Source: Sclerotinia nivalis (lineage: Eukaryota > Ascomycota > Leotiomycetes > Helotiales > Sclerotiniaceae). From it: a DNA stretch of 64,000 nucleotides. The stretch lies in contig JAPEIS010000016.1 of assembly GCA_029531795.1 (NCBI GenBank), positions 682,001 to 746,000 on the forward strand, read 5' to 3'. The stretch's first letter is position 1; every line of letters starts with the position of its first letter. The translations under genes were made by a program, and so were the position numbers. Shown piece by piece: positions 1 to 10,494 of this stretch. The notes under the pieces were generated by a model. The model ran no database searches and had not been told where the DNA came from. It saw only the letters and a program-made list of their open reading frames with translations.

Positions 1-301
1 AGTTTGATACCGAAAGAAGGATAAGGATGGCCATTCAGCGTGAATTAGTGAATATCAAGAATGAGTAAGTGTGGCTCACATCACGACTCATTGAACCTCA
101 AACTCATACCTATCATTTAGATCAGATACTTATATCAAGTCCGCCTTATCGTTTAGTGAGAAATGTGGTGAATTTTTAGCGACCTTCCCACGGCAGATGA
201 AGGAAGCCAGAACTGCTTATGATGATAAAGTGAGAATTTTAGATAGAAAGATAGCAGAGGTCGAAATACTAAAGCAACAGCTACAGACTGAAATTATTTA
301 A
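1..301 (+). CDS. 3' end of an unknown helical protein (two exons visible)
   Basis: The reading frame entering from the left edge (base 3 onward) runs to base 64. A 56-nt intron with a GTAAGT donor and TTTAG acceptor covers 65-120, and the frame continues to a TAA at 299-301. The visible tail is rich in Lys, Glu, Gln and Arg and ends in a helix/coiled-coil-like stretch (DRKIAEVEILKQQLQTE). The N-terminus lies outside the window, so the family cannot be named. It converges on the minus-strand gene at 358-744, with only 56 bp between the two stops. Confidence 0.6.
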
Positions 302-357
302 ACTGGATTATAACTAATTTCTCTCAATTTAAATTACGAAACTTCTGTTACTATTTT

Positions 358-744
358 TTAAATCCAGTGATTTGCACGTGACGATTCAATAATGCCCCAA
401 AATGCCAACCAGGCAGCCTCAGCTTCTGCGATCTTGTCATCGCATTCCTTCAAGGTGCTTCTGATCAATAAAATGGAATCCATCAACTCGTCTAGCAAAT
501 CCATCAAAGCATCCCATTCTCGTCGATAATATATAACATTTCGATACATGATTTGGTTCTCTCTTATCAAGTGTGCAACTGTATTTGATTTTGAGATACT
601 CTCAAATTCGTCCACTTTAATAACAAGATCTTCCAAAGAGAAGTTGTCCTCAAAAGGATTCTCATCTTGACTGTAGACACTTGAGCAGGGACGTGAGTTG
701 GAAAACGGAATCGAATTTAAATCCGATGCTTTTTGCTGACTCAT
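358..744 (-). CDS. small acidic coiled-coil-like hypothetical protein, 128 aa
   Basis: A single uninterrupted ORF from ATG at 744 to stop at 358. About 35 Ser/Asn-rich residues are followed by a long amphipathic helical region with repeated Leu/Asp/Glu (for example WDALMDLLDELMDSI) and a second helix rich in Ala and Glu. No signal peptide or membrane segment is visible. The style (disordered head, helical body, length under 150 aa) is like many lineage-specific fungal hypotheticals, and I recognise no family. The opposite-strand ORF at its 5' end is a shadow. Confidence 0.5.
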   Translation of the reverse strand: MSQQKASDLNSIPFSNSRPCSSVYSQDENPFEDNFSLEDLVIKVDEFESISKSNTVAHLIRENQIMYRNVIYYRREWDALMDLLDELMDSILLIRSTLKECDDKIAEAEAAWLAFWGIIESSRANHWI

Positions 745-1278
745 TATGGAAATCGACCCGACCTAGATTGGACTTTTCTCAAATTAAACTTTTCTTAAAT
801 TGGACATTGCATGAAGAGAATATTAGATTAGGAACCCCACGTTTTACACATCTCCTCATGAAAAATAACTCTCGTATGCTGACTAATTATTGAACACCCT
901 TGAAGGAACGGCACAGACTTTGTGAGGCGGTGGCTGCAAGGGTGCGGGGCTAGCGGACTGCAGGGTTGTGAGGATGATCACAAGCAATAATGAGGAAATC
1001 CTTGTAATAGATGGAGACGTCCGTTTCCGCGAAATGCTCAGCGACGTTATGTGATAACCTGGCAATGATTGAATTTATACAACTGAATGGCAAGGTAAGC
1101 GCCCCCATAGAGATATTTAACTAAAATCGATTTTAGTACACCTCTTATTTTGGCTTTGGAGATCACCGCCCTCAAGCCGCATGTAAAAATATTTAAACAA
1201 TATATGTTTTCAATGAGATTCGTATAATTCAATCTATTATCGATACCTAGAGTACCCCCCGAGACCTAACTTCCCGCA
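745..1278. other. intergenic stretch, no confident gene
   Basis: Short ORFs occur on both strands. One on the minus strand (883-1065) has a hydrophobic run that could look like a signal peptide, but it has no conserved context. The GC-richer patch at 900-1040 may be an old coding relic. Nothing here is supported as a gene. Confidence 0.4.
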
Positions 1279-3600
1279 ATGGAAACGACCAAAGAGATAG
1301 AAGGGAATCTTCAGAAATTCACCACATATGCCTTGTCCTTTCACCCCATTCTGAAGTATGGCGAGAATATCGATCACATAGATCTCGATTTATCCTTGGT
1401 ACTCATCTTTCCACTTCAAATTAGGACAAAGCTGACTCATGCTTTAGTGTACCACATGGCCTGAAGATGTCATCAAGTGTATCTCATGGTATATGCACAC
1501 CCATGATCAGTACCAAGTTCCAGTCAAGATGCGGAATAGGAGCAAGAACTCAATAGTGTTTGATGTTACAAGTTTTCTATTATCCAAGACTACATATGAT
1601 AGCAAACCTTGGGTTGTAGGATATGTGAGAAAGCGATGTCATCGCTTGATGAAAGATTTGATCACTACCTGGTATGCTCAAGGGTATCTCACAAAAACTC
1701 AAAACATTTTCCGGAAGTCTTTGATGTTCAAAGAGTGTTGGGAGCGTGCGCGAGAACAACTTGTTCGTCTTAAATCAGATGAGAGCAACATTTTGGGCAA
1801 CGAGGAATCATTTGCAAAGGTCGGTCTTATTACGTTTATTGGGCTTTATTATAGTATGACTAACCTAATTTCACTAGAGAAAGGCTGGCGATATCGGTCC
1901 CGCAGACGGAAACAGCAAGAAGGTTCGACAATACATGGCCGTTGATGACACAACTACTATTAACACGTACGATCGTCTAGATTTGGTGGAGGATTGGATA
2001 AGTAAGTAAACTTCGAAATCATCTTAGTTGGATTTCAAAACACTAGATTAACGCAAATCTAGACCACAACAGTGTATCAAACATCCAAGCAGAAATCAAT
2101 CCTACTCATCCGATCACATTCCAAAAATCGGTGATGATCGATCCCGAATTGCAACAACCAATTTCTAATCAAAGGAATAATTTTTCAAATTCAAGCGGGG
2201 AAAATGGTTCTGTTATTGACGCGAACTCGGAGAACGAGTGGCGTGTAAATGAGAGAGATGAGCTACGTAGCCAACCCCACGAGGTCTTTTCAGGAGACGA
2301 ACTCTCTCCCCGTTCAACGAAAACAATAACACCAAAAAGTTTTCGCACTCCAATCATTTATCCTGCACTTCCTCAAACACCACCTTCACAAATGATCCTT
2401 AACGAATCTCCGACTCGCACGGCTCGAGCACATCGCTATGCAAATACCACATCATCACATGAGGAGCTCCATAGCATCTCCGATTCTGGAAATATGACTT
2501 CTTTACCCATAGAGAAGATTATGAAGATCAATACAATGTTAGAATGCTTCCGATCTACTGCAATAATTATAACTCCAGAACGCGGTTTGTGGGTTATGGT
2601 GCCTGCTGGGCCAGTCCTTGACGATTTCAATTTTCACACATGGTATAGTCAGAAATTTGGACTTGATGAAGCTCAAGGACTAAGGTTTCACTATATGGAT
2701 TCGTCACTCAATCCAACATCTTGCCCAGTGGATGTAGGCCGTTCTGATCGTGAAGGTATCATATTGAAGCAACATCTGTTTTTCGACTTCGTCGAAACCT
2801 TTAACCACTTCAAAGGAAATCTTCGTACGTATAGGATAGTCGTGATCCCCGAGAATATGGTTCGGCTATCTATCTCCTGCCGAAAATATCCTCTCGAAAA
2901 TAAAGAAAAGTTGTTTAAATTTTACCATGAGTGCGAGCAAAAGCCACCTATTTTTTCTATACCCAAACCATTGAACTCGCAAAGGCAGAATCAGAAAATA
3001 TCAGTATCAGGAACGCACTATGAACAGGAAAGAAGGCTCGACTCCTCATCGCTACTTCATGTTATGGAGCCCTCCAACTCTTCTCCTATTGGGCCACCGT
3101 CTCATGTCTCAAAATTCGCCTCCTCTCGTATTCATGGTACAAAACTCGGTATTCAAGCCCCCACTCTTCTTCCACCCATCAACCTTCCCCTCCGCAAGCT
3201 TCCCCCTCTTGGCGAGTTGGATACTGGAAGATTCATTAACCACTATCAACTAGCTGGCGAGCCAGAAATCGTGGTTCGTGTCCAGAAGGCAGATGGCAAA
3301 TTCACTGGCCCTTTGCGTAATGCTCCTTTCGGACCCGGTGTCAAAACCCAAGATTTCTTTACTTGGTTCACACGAGTTGCAAGCCAGCCTTCCACCAGCA
3401 TCCCTGACATGTTGCAAATTTGCTTTAAGGATGCCGTTCCAGTTGTCGAATACGAGATTTATCGAGGAGATGAGAGACAATTTACGAAAATGTGGCGTAA
3501 CATTCTCCCTCAGTGTCGTCGCACTGTAGCAATAATGTCACCATTAAGTGAATTTGTCATCTTTATTCGGGCGCTTTATTGGCACGTTGGTTCATCCTGA
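1279..3600 (+). CDS. four-exon unknown protein, 717 aa, with an apparent internal domain duplication
   Basis: Exons inferred by splice signals and phase are 1279-1398, 1448-1819, 1878-2001 and 2063-3600. The introns are 49, 58 and 61 nt, and the total of 2154 nt is exactly 718 codons. The N-terminal quarter is basic and helical, and a Ser/Asn/Glu-rich linker follows. Two segments in the C-terminal half resemble each other. Each starts with hydrophobic beta-like residues, then a Gly-Pro motif, then an aromatic-Thr-Trp signature (FHTWYSQKF near 2631-2660; FFTWFTRVA near 3355-3380). A proline-rich spacer separates them. I do not recognise the family. The exon chain keeps one frame through every junction, which supports a functional gene. 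The final exon alone is strong. The first intron is the least certain because its donor (GTACTC) is weak. Confidence 0.65.
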
Positions 3601-4101
3601 CCCCTATCTATTTTTAGTCATCCATCACGTCCTGAAAGGGAATGAAATTCCTTCGGTGTTTTTGAATCTCCTAGTTTATACGTTGTATCTCGCATTTATC
3701 TTTATCAATAACTTAAATTGTATTTGTCAAAAATTGACTGATGCCAAAGTAGGCACTTACAATCTTCCTTGAGCCTAAATGCATTAATTGATGTTGATAA
3801 AATAATACCGTGGAACTTGTACCTACATATATATCTCTGTATGGACATTATGCTTTCTGTAGTATAATCGACTCAATACTCTGGCAAATTTACTTCTATT
3901 TAACAACTTATTCCTCGCATTTTCCGCACCATAAATCGTCCAAAATTGTCTACGATCTTAGGTATATTAGTAAGTTCAATATCGCTTTCTCGATGAAAAA
4001 TTCTAATAATAGACTTAGCCACTATGCATCGCGTTTCTCTCTGTTGTATCTTAAACTCGTCTAAATCCAAGGGAAACAATATTTCTAATGAACCTCCTCG
4101 A
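3601..4101. other. AT-rich intergenic region
   Basis: No ORF with coding character. Only short shadow ORFs and AT-rich sequence with stops in all frames. Confidence 0.5.
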
Positions 4102-4371
4102 ATGGCCACTCACTCGACTACAAAGTCCCAAGTTGAAGACAGTCTGAAGAACAACCATCAACCGCGTATAGAGCGTGATGATCATGAAAATTCTACTGAA
4201 GCGCCCCAAATCGTCATTCATCATACCAGTCTGGAGAGCATCGTTAAAGATGCAACTCCTGAGCCATATCACTTACACCCTTTCTATCGTTCGCAAAAAT
4301 ATGATTCTCATGTAGGAAAGAAGTTTCAAGATACTTTAGGAAGTTTACCAGAAGAAGATGAGGCTATGTGA
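4102..4371 (+). CDS. small hydrophilic hypothetical protein, about 90 aa
   Basis: The ORF is open from 4024, but the ATG at 4102 (MATHSTTKS) looks like a more natural start because the residues before it resemble translated non-coding sequence. The product is rich in His, Glu, Asp, Ser and Lys and ends in an acidic tail (LPEEDEAM). There is no signal peptide or membrane segment. It may be disordered. An upstream exon ending near a possible TAG acceptor at about 4014 cannot be excluded. The family is unknown. Confidence 0.4.
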   Translation: MATHSTTKSQVEDSLKNNHQPRIERDDHENSTEAPQIVIHHTSLESIVKDATPEPYHLHPFYRSQKYDSHVGKKFQDTLGSLPEEDEAM

Positions 4372-4520
4372 CTAAAGTTTTAAGAGTTTTCATGTGAGAG
4401 CATCTACGCTCATCTCTTTAACGAAATTTTTAATCAACATATACAAATGTTGGTTACTGCAATGTATCTTAGCCTAAAATCTATTATATTTTATATGTAA
4501 CTATTTCCCTCTCATAACTT

Positions 4521-4793
4521 TCAGATGGGCCTAAAAATTGGACCGCCAATATGCCAAACTCCAACAAACATCAAAAAAAACGTGATTGTATATTCAGGAA
4601 ATGAACTTGGTGAGCTTGAAAAGCTGGTTGTATTTAGGACTGAACCTATAGGAATAGGACTATGATCGACTATCAATGAGGTGCCCACCGCTACAGAAGT
4701 TGGGATTGTCGCTGTTGACCATCCGATCAGGGTGAGTGTTGGAGCAACAGTGGAAGTATCGATGAGACTTTCGAGATTGAGTTTTGTTTCCAT
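4521..4793 (-). CDS. possible small Ser/Thr-rich protein, 90 aa
   Basis: ATG at 4793, stop at 4521. The sequence is rich in Thr, Ser, Val and Ile with a hydrophobic C-terminal stretch that includes FFLMFVGVW, which could be a membrane anchor. No homologous motif is recognised and there is no supporting intron structure. It could be a chance ORF. Confidence 0.25.
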   Translation of the reverse strand: METKLNLESLIDTSTVAPTLTLIGWSTATIPTSVAVGTSLIVDHSPIPIGSVLNTTSFSSSPSSFPEYTITFFLMFVGVWHIGGPIFRPI

Positions 4794-5067
4794 TTTATTG
4801 TAACTCTCTATAATTTATTTATTATAAGAAGTCTTTAGACTTTGATTGATATTTCCCAGCATTGTATTTATTTGCATTAAAAAAAAACTATTTAAGACAC
4901 CTACTGTTTAGTTCTAGAGTCTATAAAAGAACTTGAAGTTTTAGGCTATTCTGAGAATACTTAATTAAGAGTTAAGATATCCCCGAAATGAATAAATGAA
5001 ATATATAATAGTCCATGTGCAAACTTTTAAGATTAAAAAAGCAACTTTTGTCTCAAAGGTTACCAAC

Positions 5068-7035
5068 ATGTCTCTTGGGTTAAACCAGGCGAGGGTCGAT
5101 GATGTTATGGACATCGATGGTGGCAATGTAAATTACCCTCCTCTCCCTCCATCTTCTGAGGATGAACACCTTGATAGCGTTGAAGGCAGCGACAATACTT
5201 TACCAGACGGTAAAGCTCCAGACGTCTCCCCATTAGACGAGAATCAAAAAAAGAACCGCCGAGCGGTGAGAAAAGTCCTTGATTCCGCGCCTAATGATTT
5301 GTACGGAATAGCGAATTCTTCCAAGTCTGATACAACAAAAACAATAAAAAAGAACCTCAACGAAATCTCTTTACGGGTTCATCCTGATAAACTTCCCCAA
5401 AGATACCATAAGAAGGCCAACCTAGCTCAAGCTAGTAAGTTCATATGACTAATAGATATATCAAATATAATACTAACATTTCTGAAAGGAGTTAATCATG
5501 CCCGCGAAGTACTACTGGACCCAACCCAAAAAGCTCGATTTGACACTGAAGGCTTCTACGAGCTTCCTCGACCACAGGAAGATACAACGAACCCGGACTT
5601 TCACCCAAATGCTTGGGAAGATGATTTGGATTTGGATTCCGATTCCGATTCCGATTCCGATTCCGACAACGAAGATGATGACAGTTCGCAAGGTCGACCA
5701 GATGAATATATCAAAGAAGTTTATGCTGAAGCAACACCATGGGTGCAGAAAGTTTTGATAAATGGTGGAATTTTTGATCGAAATCAATCAGGAAAGAAGG
5801 ATATCCAATGGACGGAATCAAGGGAGTTCAATGATATCAAGACTAAGCAAGAAGAGTTCAATCAAAAAATTAAGGCTTACAATGAATCAAAGAAAGTCAA
5901 AAAAACCCAGTACACTTTTGATATCACAACAACCCATTTATTCTACAGTATACAGGCAAATCCGTATATGGAAAAGTGGAAGAAGGATCACTCTGATCGG
6001 GATGCCCTTGAGTGGATTGTCTATTTCAGCAAGAATCTCCAGCGTTTCAACAAGGAAAAAGGATACCCACTTGAATGGAATTTTAAATCATTCAAAGATC
6101 AAGATCCTCCAGATAAATTCCACGATACTCAGGATCAACCAGAGAAGGAAGGTGGGCCTGGTGACGCTGAAAATGATGCAAGTACTAACGGATCATCTGC
6201 AAGCCAAGATTCACAAAGCCAAGAGATCAAACCACTGAAACCCGGGTTCACACCAGATGGTGAAAAGATAGTTGGAAAGCTACCAAAAATCGTTTACAGT
6301 GGTTATAGCAATTCATCGATCATTACTGAATGCAAATTCTTCGTGGAGGTTCATTTGTCAAATCGAAAAAACCAATCAATATCCGATATTGAGCTTCGAA
6401 CTGAAGCCGATATTGGCTTTGAAGCAGCACAAAGTTACTTGAATGATATTCCTGAGGGAGAGCAAGCAGAACTCTTAGATATACCTAAAAATCAAAAGGG
6501 GCAATATAAGCGACAATTCCAGGGCATTACAGGCGCTACAGCTCAAGAGTTCGAAACAATAAGTGGTAAAAAGCTTCCCCCAACATATATTCGTGGTAAA
6601 TTCAAAGATGGAGCCGTTATTAAGGAACATTTCATGACTCGAACAACTCTTCGAACAATTTTAGGTCACAAAACTGCCGATCAATTGATTCAACAACATT
6701 ACAATCAGTATAATGTTGCAGTCAAAGAACCACCTTGGCCCAAATTCATGGACTGGAAACCAGCTCGAAAGGCAATTCGTAGTGGTAGATCTCGACGAGA
6801 GCAAGAGCAATCCGAATCCGAATCTGAGTCCGAGGACAACTATACACCCATAAATAAAAGGGGACGAGGTCGGGTACCACGATCCGAATTGCAACGAAAT
6901 TCCCAACAAAATGCTGGGGAGATGAACCTTTCGTTAGAGGAAACAGTATCAAAAGAAGTAGCTAAGGCAATGGCTCAAATGATGGTACAGATACAGCAAG
7001 AGATCAAAAATATGAGTGTGGGAAATCAAACTTAA
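5068..7035 (+). CDS. J-domain (DnaJ-type) protein with acidic linker, 637 aa
   Basis: Exons 5068-5434 and 5489-7035 are joined through a 54-nt intron (GTAAGT..AAAG), giving exactly 638 codons. The start at ATG 5068 is preferred over the in-frame ATG 4996 because the extra residues look non-coding. The J domain spans about residues 76-142: helix II, the HPD tripeptide at 105-107, and the closing NHAREVLLDPTQKARFD after the splice. The domain is only complete once the intron is removed. An Asp-Ser run follows, encoded by a GATTCC hexamer repeat, then long hydrophilic regions and a Met/Gln-rich helix at the C-terminus. J domains stimulate Hsp70 ATPase. The rest of the protein is unrecognised, so the client or location is unknown. 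The domain layout (J domain near the N-terminus, charged linker, basic region near residue 560) would fit a nuclear co-chaperone, but that is inference. Confidence 0.85.
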
Positions 7036-7567
7036 AGCATACGAGGCTTTCATTCTCCTTCTTTCATTCTTTCGTTCATTCTTTCCTTCCTTTTGGTTTA
7101 TCTCCCTCTTGATGGAGAAGAATTGATATAATTATATCTCTTCAATGCTTAGTTAGGTTCAACACCTATTTTCCTTAACATTCCCTAGTATTTATATGAC
7201 ATATTCTATAGACGCGCTGTTGAAGTTTGGTACTTTTCATTATATACAATTAAGATTGAAATAAAATTCGTTATATCGATCTAAGTCTATGCTTTCGAGA
7301 TTAAGAGGAGTTTCAATGATAAGACCTCATTCTTATTGTTATGATATATTTCGTGTTTTTTAATTTTTTAGCTTCAACTTTGTGAAACTCTATAATAAAT
7401 CTAGTAAATCACTTATTAATATCTTAATAATTGTGACGACAACGGAGTCAAGGCATAGTGATAAGATGAATCAATTATCGTAACTAGAGAATAACAAACT
7501 ATTGTACAAAGAGTGAGCCTGAAGAAGGCTTTTATAATAGGACCAGGATAGGACCAAGAAAACCCCA
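7036..7567. other. intergenic, pyrimidine-rich then AT-rich
   Basis: A TTC/CTT-rich run just after the J-protein stop (7048-7100) probably lies in its 3' UTR or terminator region. The remainder is AT-rich without coding signal. Confidence 0.4.
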
Positions 7568-8912
7568 AGTTCTTCAAAATTCACTCCGAATTTTGCGCAG
7601 CCCCATTACCCCACAAACTAATCTCCGGCGTTTCCCCGCATCAGCCATACCGAGGCATCCCTGCACGAACCTTATTTTAATTCAAAAACTCCCGATCGAG
7701 GCCCAAAACCTTCCATTTGATGCCCCGTTTCGATTATTCATCAGACTCGACTTCGAAACCCGCTTCCCTTTCTTCAGAGCATGATTTCAATCAGATTTCT
7801 GGATCTCCGGAATTATCAATTTCTTTTTCTACCTTGACGATCTCCAACATATCTTCGCCTTGACTTTTCTGAATTTACGCCTTAAGGCATGACGCTGAAT
7901 AATCATTACCCCACGCCAGAATAGATTCCCATCGAAGTTCTCTTCTCAATTTCTTTCAAACCAAAGATTTTTTTGCAAGCATGGTTCGCCGCATTAATAT
8001 CGATCAAAGTCCCGATCTTGCCTCTGATTCTGAGCTAGCTTGTATGCTAAATGAATTATGTTGGACAATCAATCAGAGAAACCCTTTTTTGCTGGTTCAA
8101 AACGGCAACCCACATTTTCATGTCATTGTAGCGTTCGCTCTTCCCGATTCAGAAATCGCGATTGTGAATAATGAGTATGCAACAATAAAGTTTTTTAAGA
8201 TTTAGATTTCTCGTAATTTAAATTAATATCAAACAATACGCGCTCAATATGCTTTGCAAGCTTTGCGCATTGTATTCTTTACTGGACAGACAGTTGTAAA
8301 GCAAGGCATGGTCGTTTCAATTACCTATACACCTTACGATTCCAACAACCATTCCACTGTTGGAAGTGATTTACTGGCTTTGGGCTTCACTGGGGAAAAT
8401 ATTATGGCTATTTGTCGAGCATTCGAAAGAAGGGAACTCTACTACGAAATGATTGACGATTATAGGAATATCCTTCAGGAAATGATTCCTCTACAACCTA
8501 ATTCTGTGACGAAACGACAATACTTTACAGGAAGAAATGTTATACAGGTTTTGGGAAGCATAATGGAATAAATTACTGGAAAAAGGGTCTTTATCTTTGT
8601 TTTTCTTAAGATGAATTTTCAGGGTGCATTGGATTGTTTTTAAGGTTCATTAATAGTTCTATGACCAAGGGGTCTTTGAGAAGGAAAAGTTATAATTGCC
8701 TTCATTTCATGGATTTAAGTTTTCCTTTTCTAGCTGTGATGCGAGGGCGTATCTTGTATTACCTCGGACTAGATAGCACACTAGTTTAATTAAACAAGAA
8801 ATCACACACTTACTCAATCTGATGCCGAGAATTATTAACTCCATGAAAATACAATATAGTTCTCTCTCTCTCTCAATATCCTATAAGTTGTATAGCAATA
8901 TACTCGTGCGGT
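7568..8912 (+). repeat. 1.35 kb dispersed repeat, RIP-damaged copy
   Basis: This segment matches the reverse complement of about 48386-49749 along its whole length. The match includes a conserved 5' region, an ORF, a 3' region and a (CT)n/(GA)n microsatellite near the end. Similarity starts near the shared 'aagttcttcaaaattca' and ends near the shared 'tatagcaatatactc'. Differences are dominated by C-to-T and G-to-A in this copy, and the ORF is interrupted, which fits RIP of this copy. Edges were estimated by eye, to about 20 bp. Confidence 0.85.
7981..8571 (+). pseudogene. RIP-inactivated copy of the 196-aa repeat protein
   Basis: The frame from ATG 7981 corresponds residue by residue to the intact minus-strand gene at 48738-49328. 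Here CAG has become TAG (8203-8205) and CAA has become TAA (8224-8226). Many substitutions are of the Ala-to-Thr, Glu-to-Lys and Arg-to-Cys kind that C-to-T/G-to-A changes produce. After the stops the frame stays open to the same terminal Met-Glu and stop, so no indel is involved. The function of the intact protein is unknown. Confidence 0.85.
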
Positions 8913-8934
8913 CAGAAAGTAGGCAACACTCCAT

Positions 8935-9605
8935 CTAATAACGTGGGGCGGGACTTGTTTAACCTAAGGATCACGTGAGAATCCGGTACATACATTTTTC
9001 CATCAAGCCGCAAGATGACAATCATATTAGAGCTTACACTAGTCATCTCCCTTCCAATTGATAAGATCTTGAACCTAATATATACAATCGCAATAGATAT
9101 TCACAACAATGTAAATACAGCTATCAATATACTACTAACTGTATTTGCCCTTTGAGTAAGCTATTAAGAAGTTGAGAGAGAGTTTCTAAACATTTACTGA
9201 ATACATGTTTGTTACCCTCAACTTATGTACTAAAACTATTAAAACATATCTGTTTCAGATATGGTATGGATATAACTCGACTGTCAATCGAATCGTAGAC
9301 CCAACACAAATTGACTCAGATGGATGGGATCCACAAAGTTTTGTAATATTCGAGGGATTATTTGGTATCCCATCTGGAACACTAGCTGCTGTTATACCGA
9401 CTTACAAAGAGCGAGAGCTATTGATTTAGTTCCTTTATAAAGATCAGATCGTTATAATCGATTGAATAATCGGTACTATAATATATATGCGGGAAATTCA
9501 TCTTTGGCTTCGCATGGATGTACGAAGACTGCCTTTATTGTTTTCCTTTTCAAGACTGAAAACTTTTGAAAGAGCGATCCTTCGACAAGTCATAATTGTG
9601 GCAGC
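8935..9605 (+). repeat. left copy of a 0.67 kb inverted repeat carrying a broken spliced ORF
   Basis: It matches the reverse complement of about 14330-15000, with similar order of all landmarks: the outer ACGTGGGGCGGG motif, the IYTIAIDIHNN-coding stretch, a small intron, and the YKERELLI-coding exon. In this copy the start ATG is present, but the Arg codon CGA seen in the other copy reads TGA, and ATCGAG has become ATTTAG near 9425. Both changes are C-to-T/G-to-A. The encoded family is not recognised. Confidence 0.75.
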
Positions 9606-10225
9606 TGTACAAGTACTTCCTAAACCACAAAGACATACATATATTGATGCCATTTGAAATTGCATCGTAGGATTGGGTTCTGATTCAGAATGCCTTATTG
9701 TATTTCTATCAAACTTAGACCTCACAGCAACTCCGCACTCTGCTAGTTTTGCATTCCAAGTAACCATCCAGCTAGATTTCTACCTCGTGGAAATCGGATC
9801 AAATTAGCCTTTACTTGATGCTTATGGAAGAATGGAAATTTTTGAGAGAGATAATACTACCATGGAAACCCTAGATTGCATTGTACAACGCGAATCATTG
9901 CTAGGAGGTGGAATATGATAGACTTCACTCATTCTCAATCCAAGTTCAGAGATACTATTGTGTATGCAATATGATAATATATGGGACAACTTCCCTTGAG
10001 ATACCAAAATTCTGGGAGGTTCTGATGTCTTGTAACACAAGTGATTTATACTTTTGTCAGAAGTCATAATCAATAATTTTCTTTAATGTATTTCTCTAGT
10101 ATTTATAGCTTAGCAGAATTCCACATTAATATATCTTCCAACTTCTCATTCTTCATCGAACATCTCTTACTTTAAGCTCCTTATCCTTCATCAAACCGAG
10201 CAACTACCAAGCTACCAGCGACATC
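9606..10225. other. intergenic region, no confident gene
   Basis: There are two short minus-strand ORFs (9498-9767 and 9822-10073), which I regard as chance. A hydrophobic composition or conserved motif is lacking. The last 100 bases are pyrimidine- and A-rich and probably form the promoter/5' UTR of the small gene at 10226. Confidence 0.35.
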
Positions 10226-10494
10226 ATGGATCCGAACAACAACACCTCTCCGCAAGTTGACCTACAAACGATTGAAAAAGCATACTCCTCCTTTCATTCA
10301 TTTAACTCTTTTTATTTAATTGCTAAATTGAATTCCCACAGAAAAAGGCACTTGGCTATTTCAACATAAAATACACTCCTTCCGTGCCGCCCACTCCTCG
10401 TACTGAGCAAAAGACTGGTGAGTTTGTGTTCAATAATTCTTCAACCTATGCTGACCTTTGATGCCACCCAGATTCCAAGAAATCCACAAAGTGA
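10226..10494 (+). CDS. three-exon micro-gene, 42-aa basic protein
   Basis: ATG at 10226. Exons are 10226-10255, 10342-10417 and 10472-10494, with introns of 86 and 54 nt. The exon total is 129 nt, 43 codons including TGA. Intron 1 has a CTAA branch-like site before CCCACAG. Intron 2 has a GTGAGT donor, a GCTGAC branch site and an ACCCAG acceptor. The product starts MDPNNNTSPQ, has a Pro-rich centre (VPPTPRTEQ) and ends in a Lys/Ser tail. Two good introns in phase within such a short ORF are hard to explain by chance. Function unknown; no signal peptide. Confidence 0.6.

Noticed and set aside
9498..9767. 89-codon minus-strand ORF
   Set aside because: It overlaps the inverted-repeat arm in an unrelated frame and has no counterpart in the other arm.
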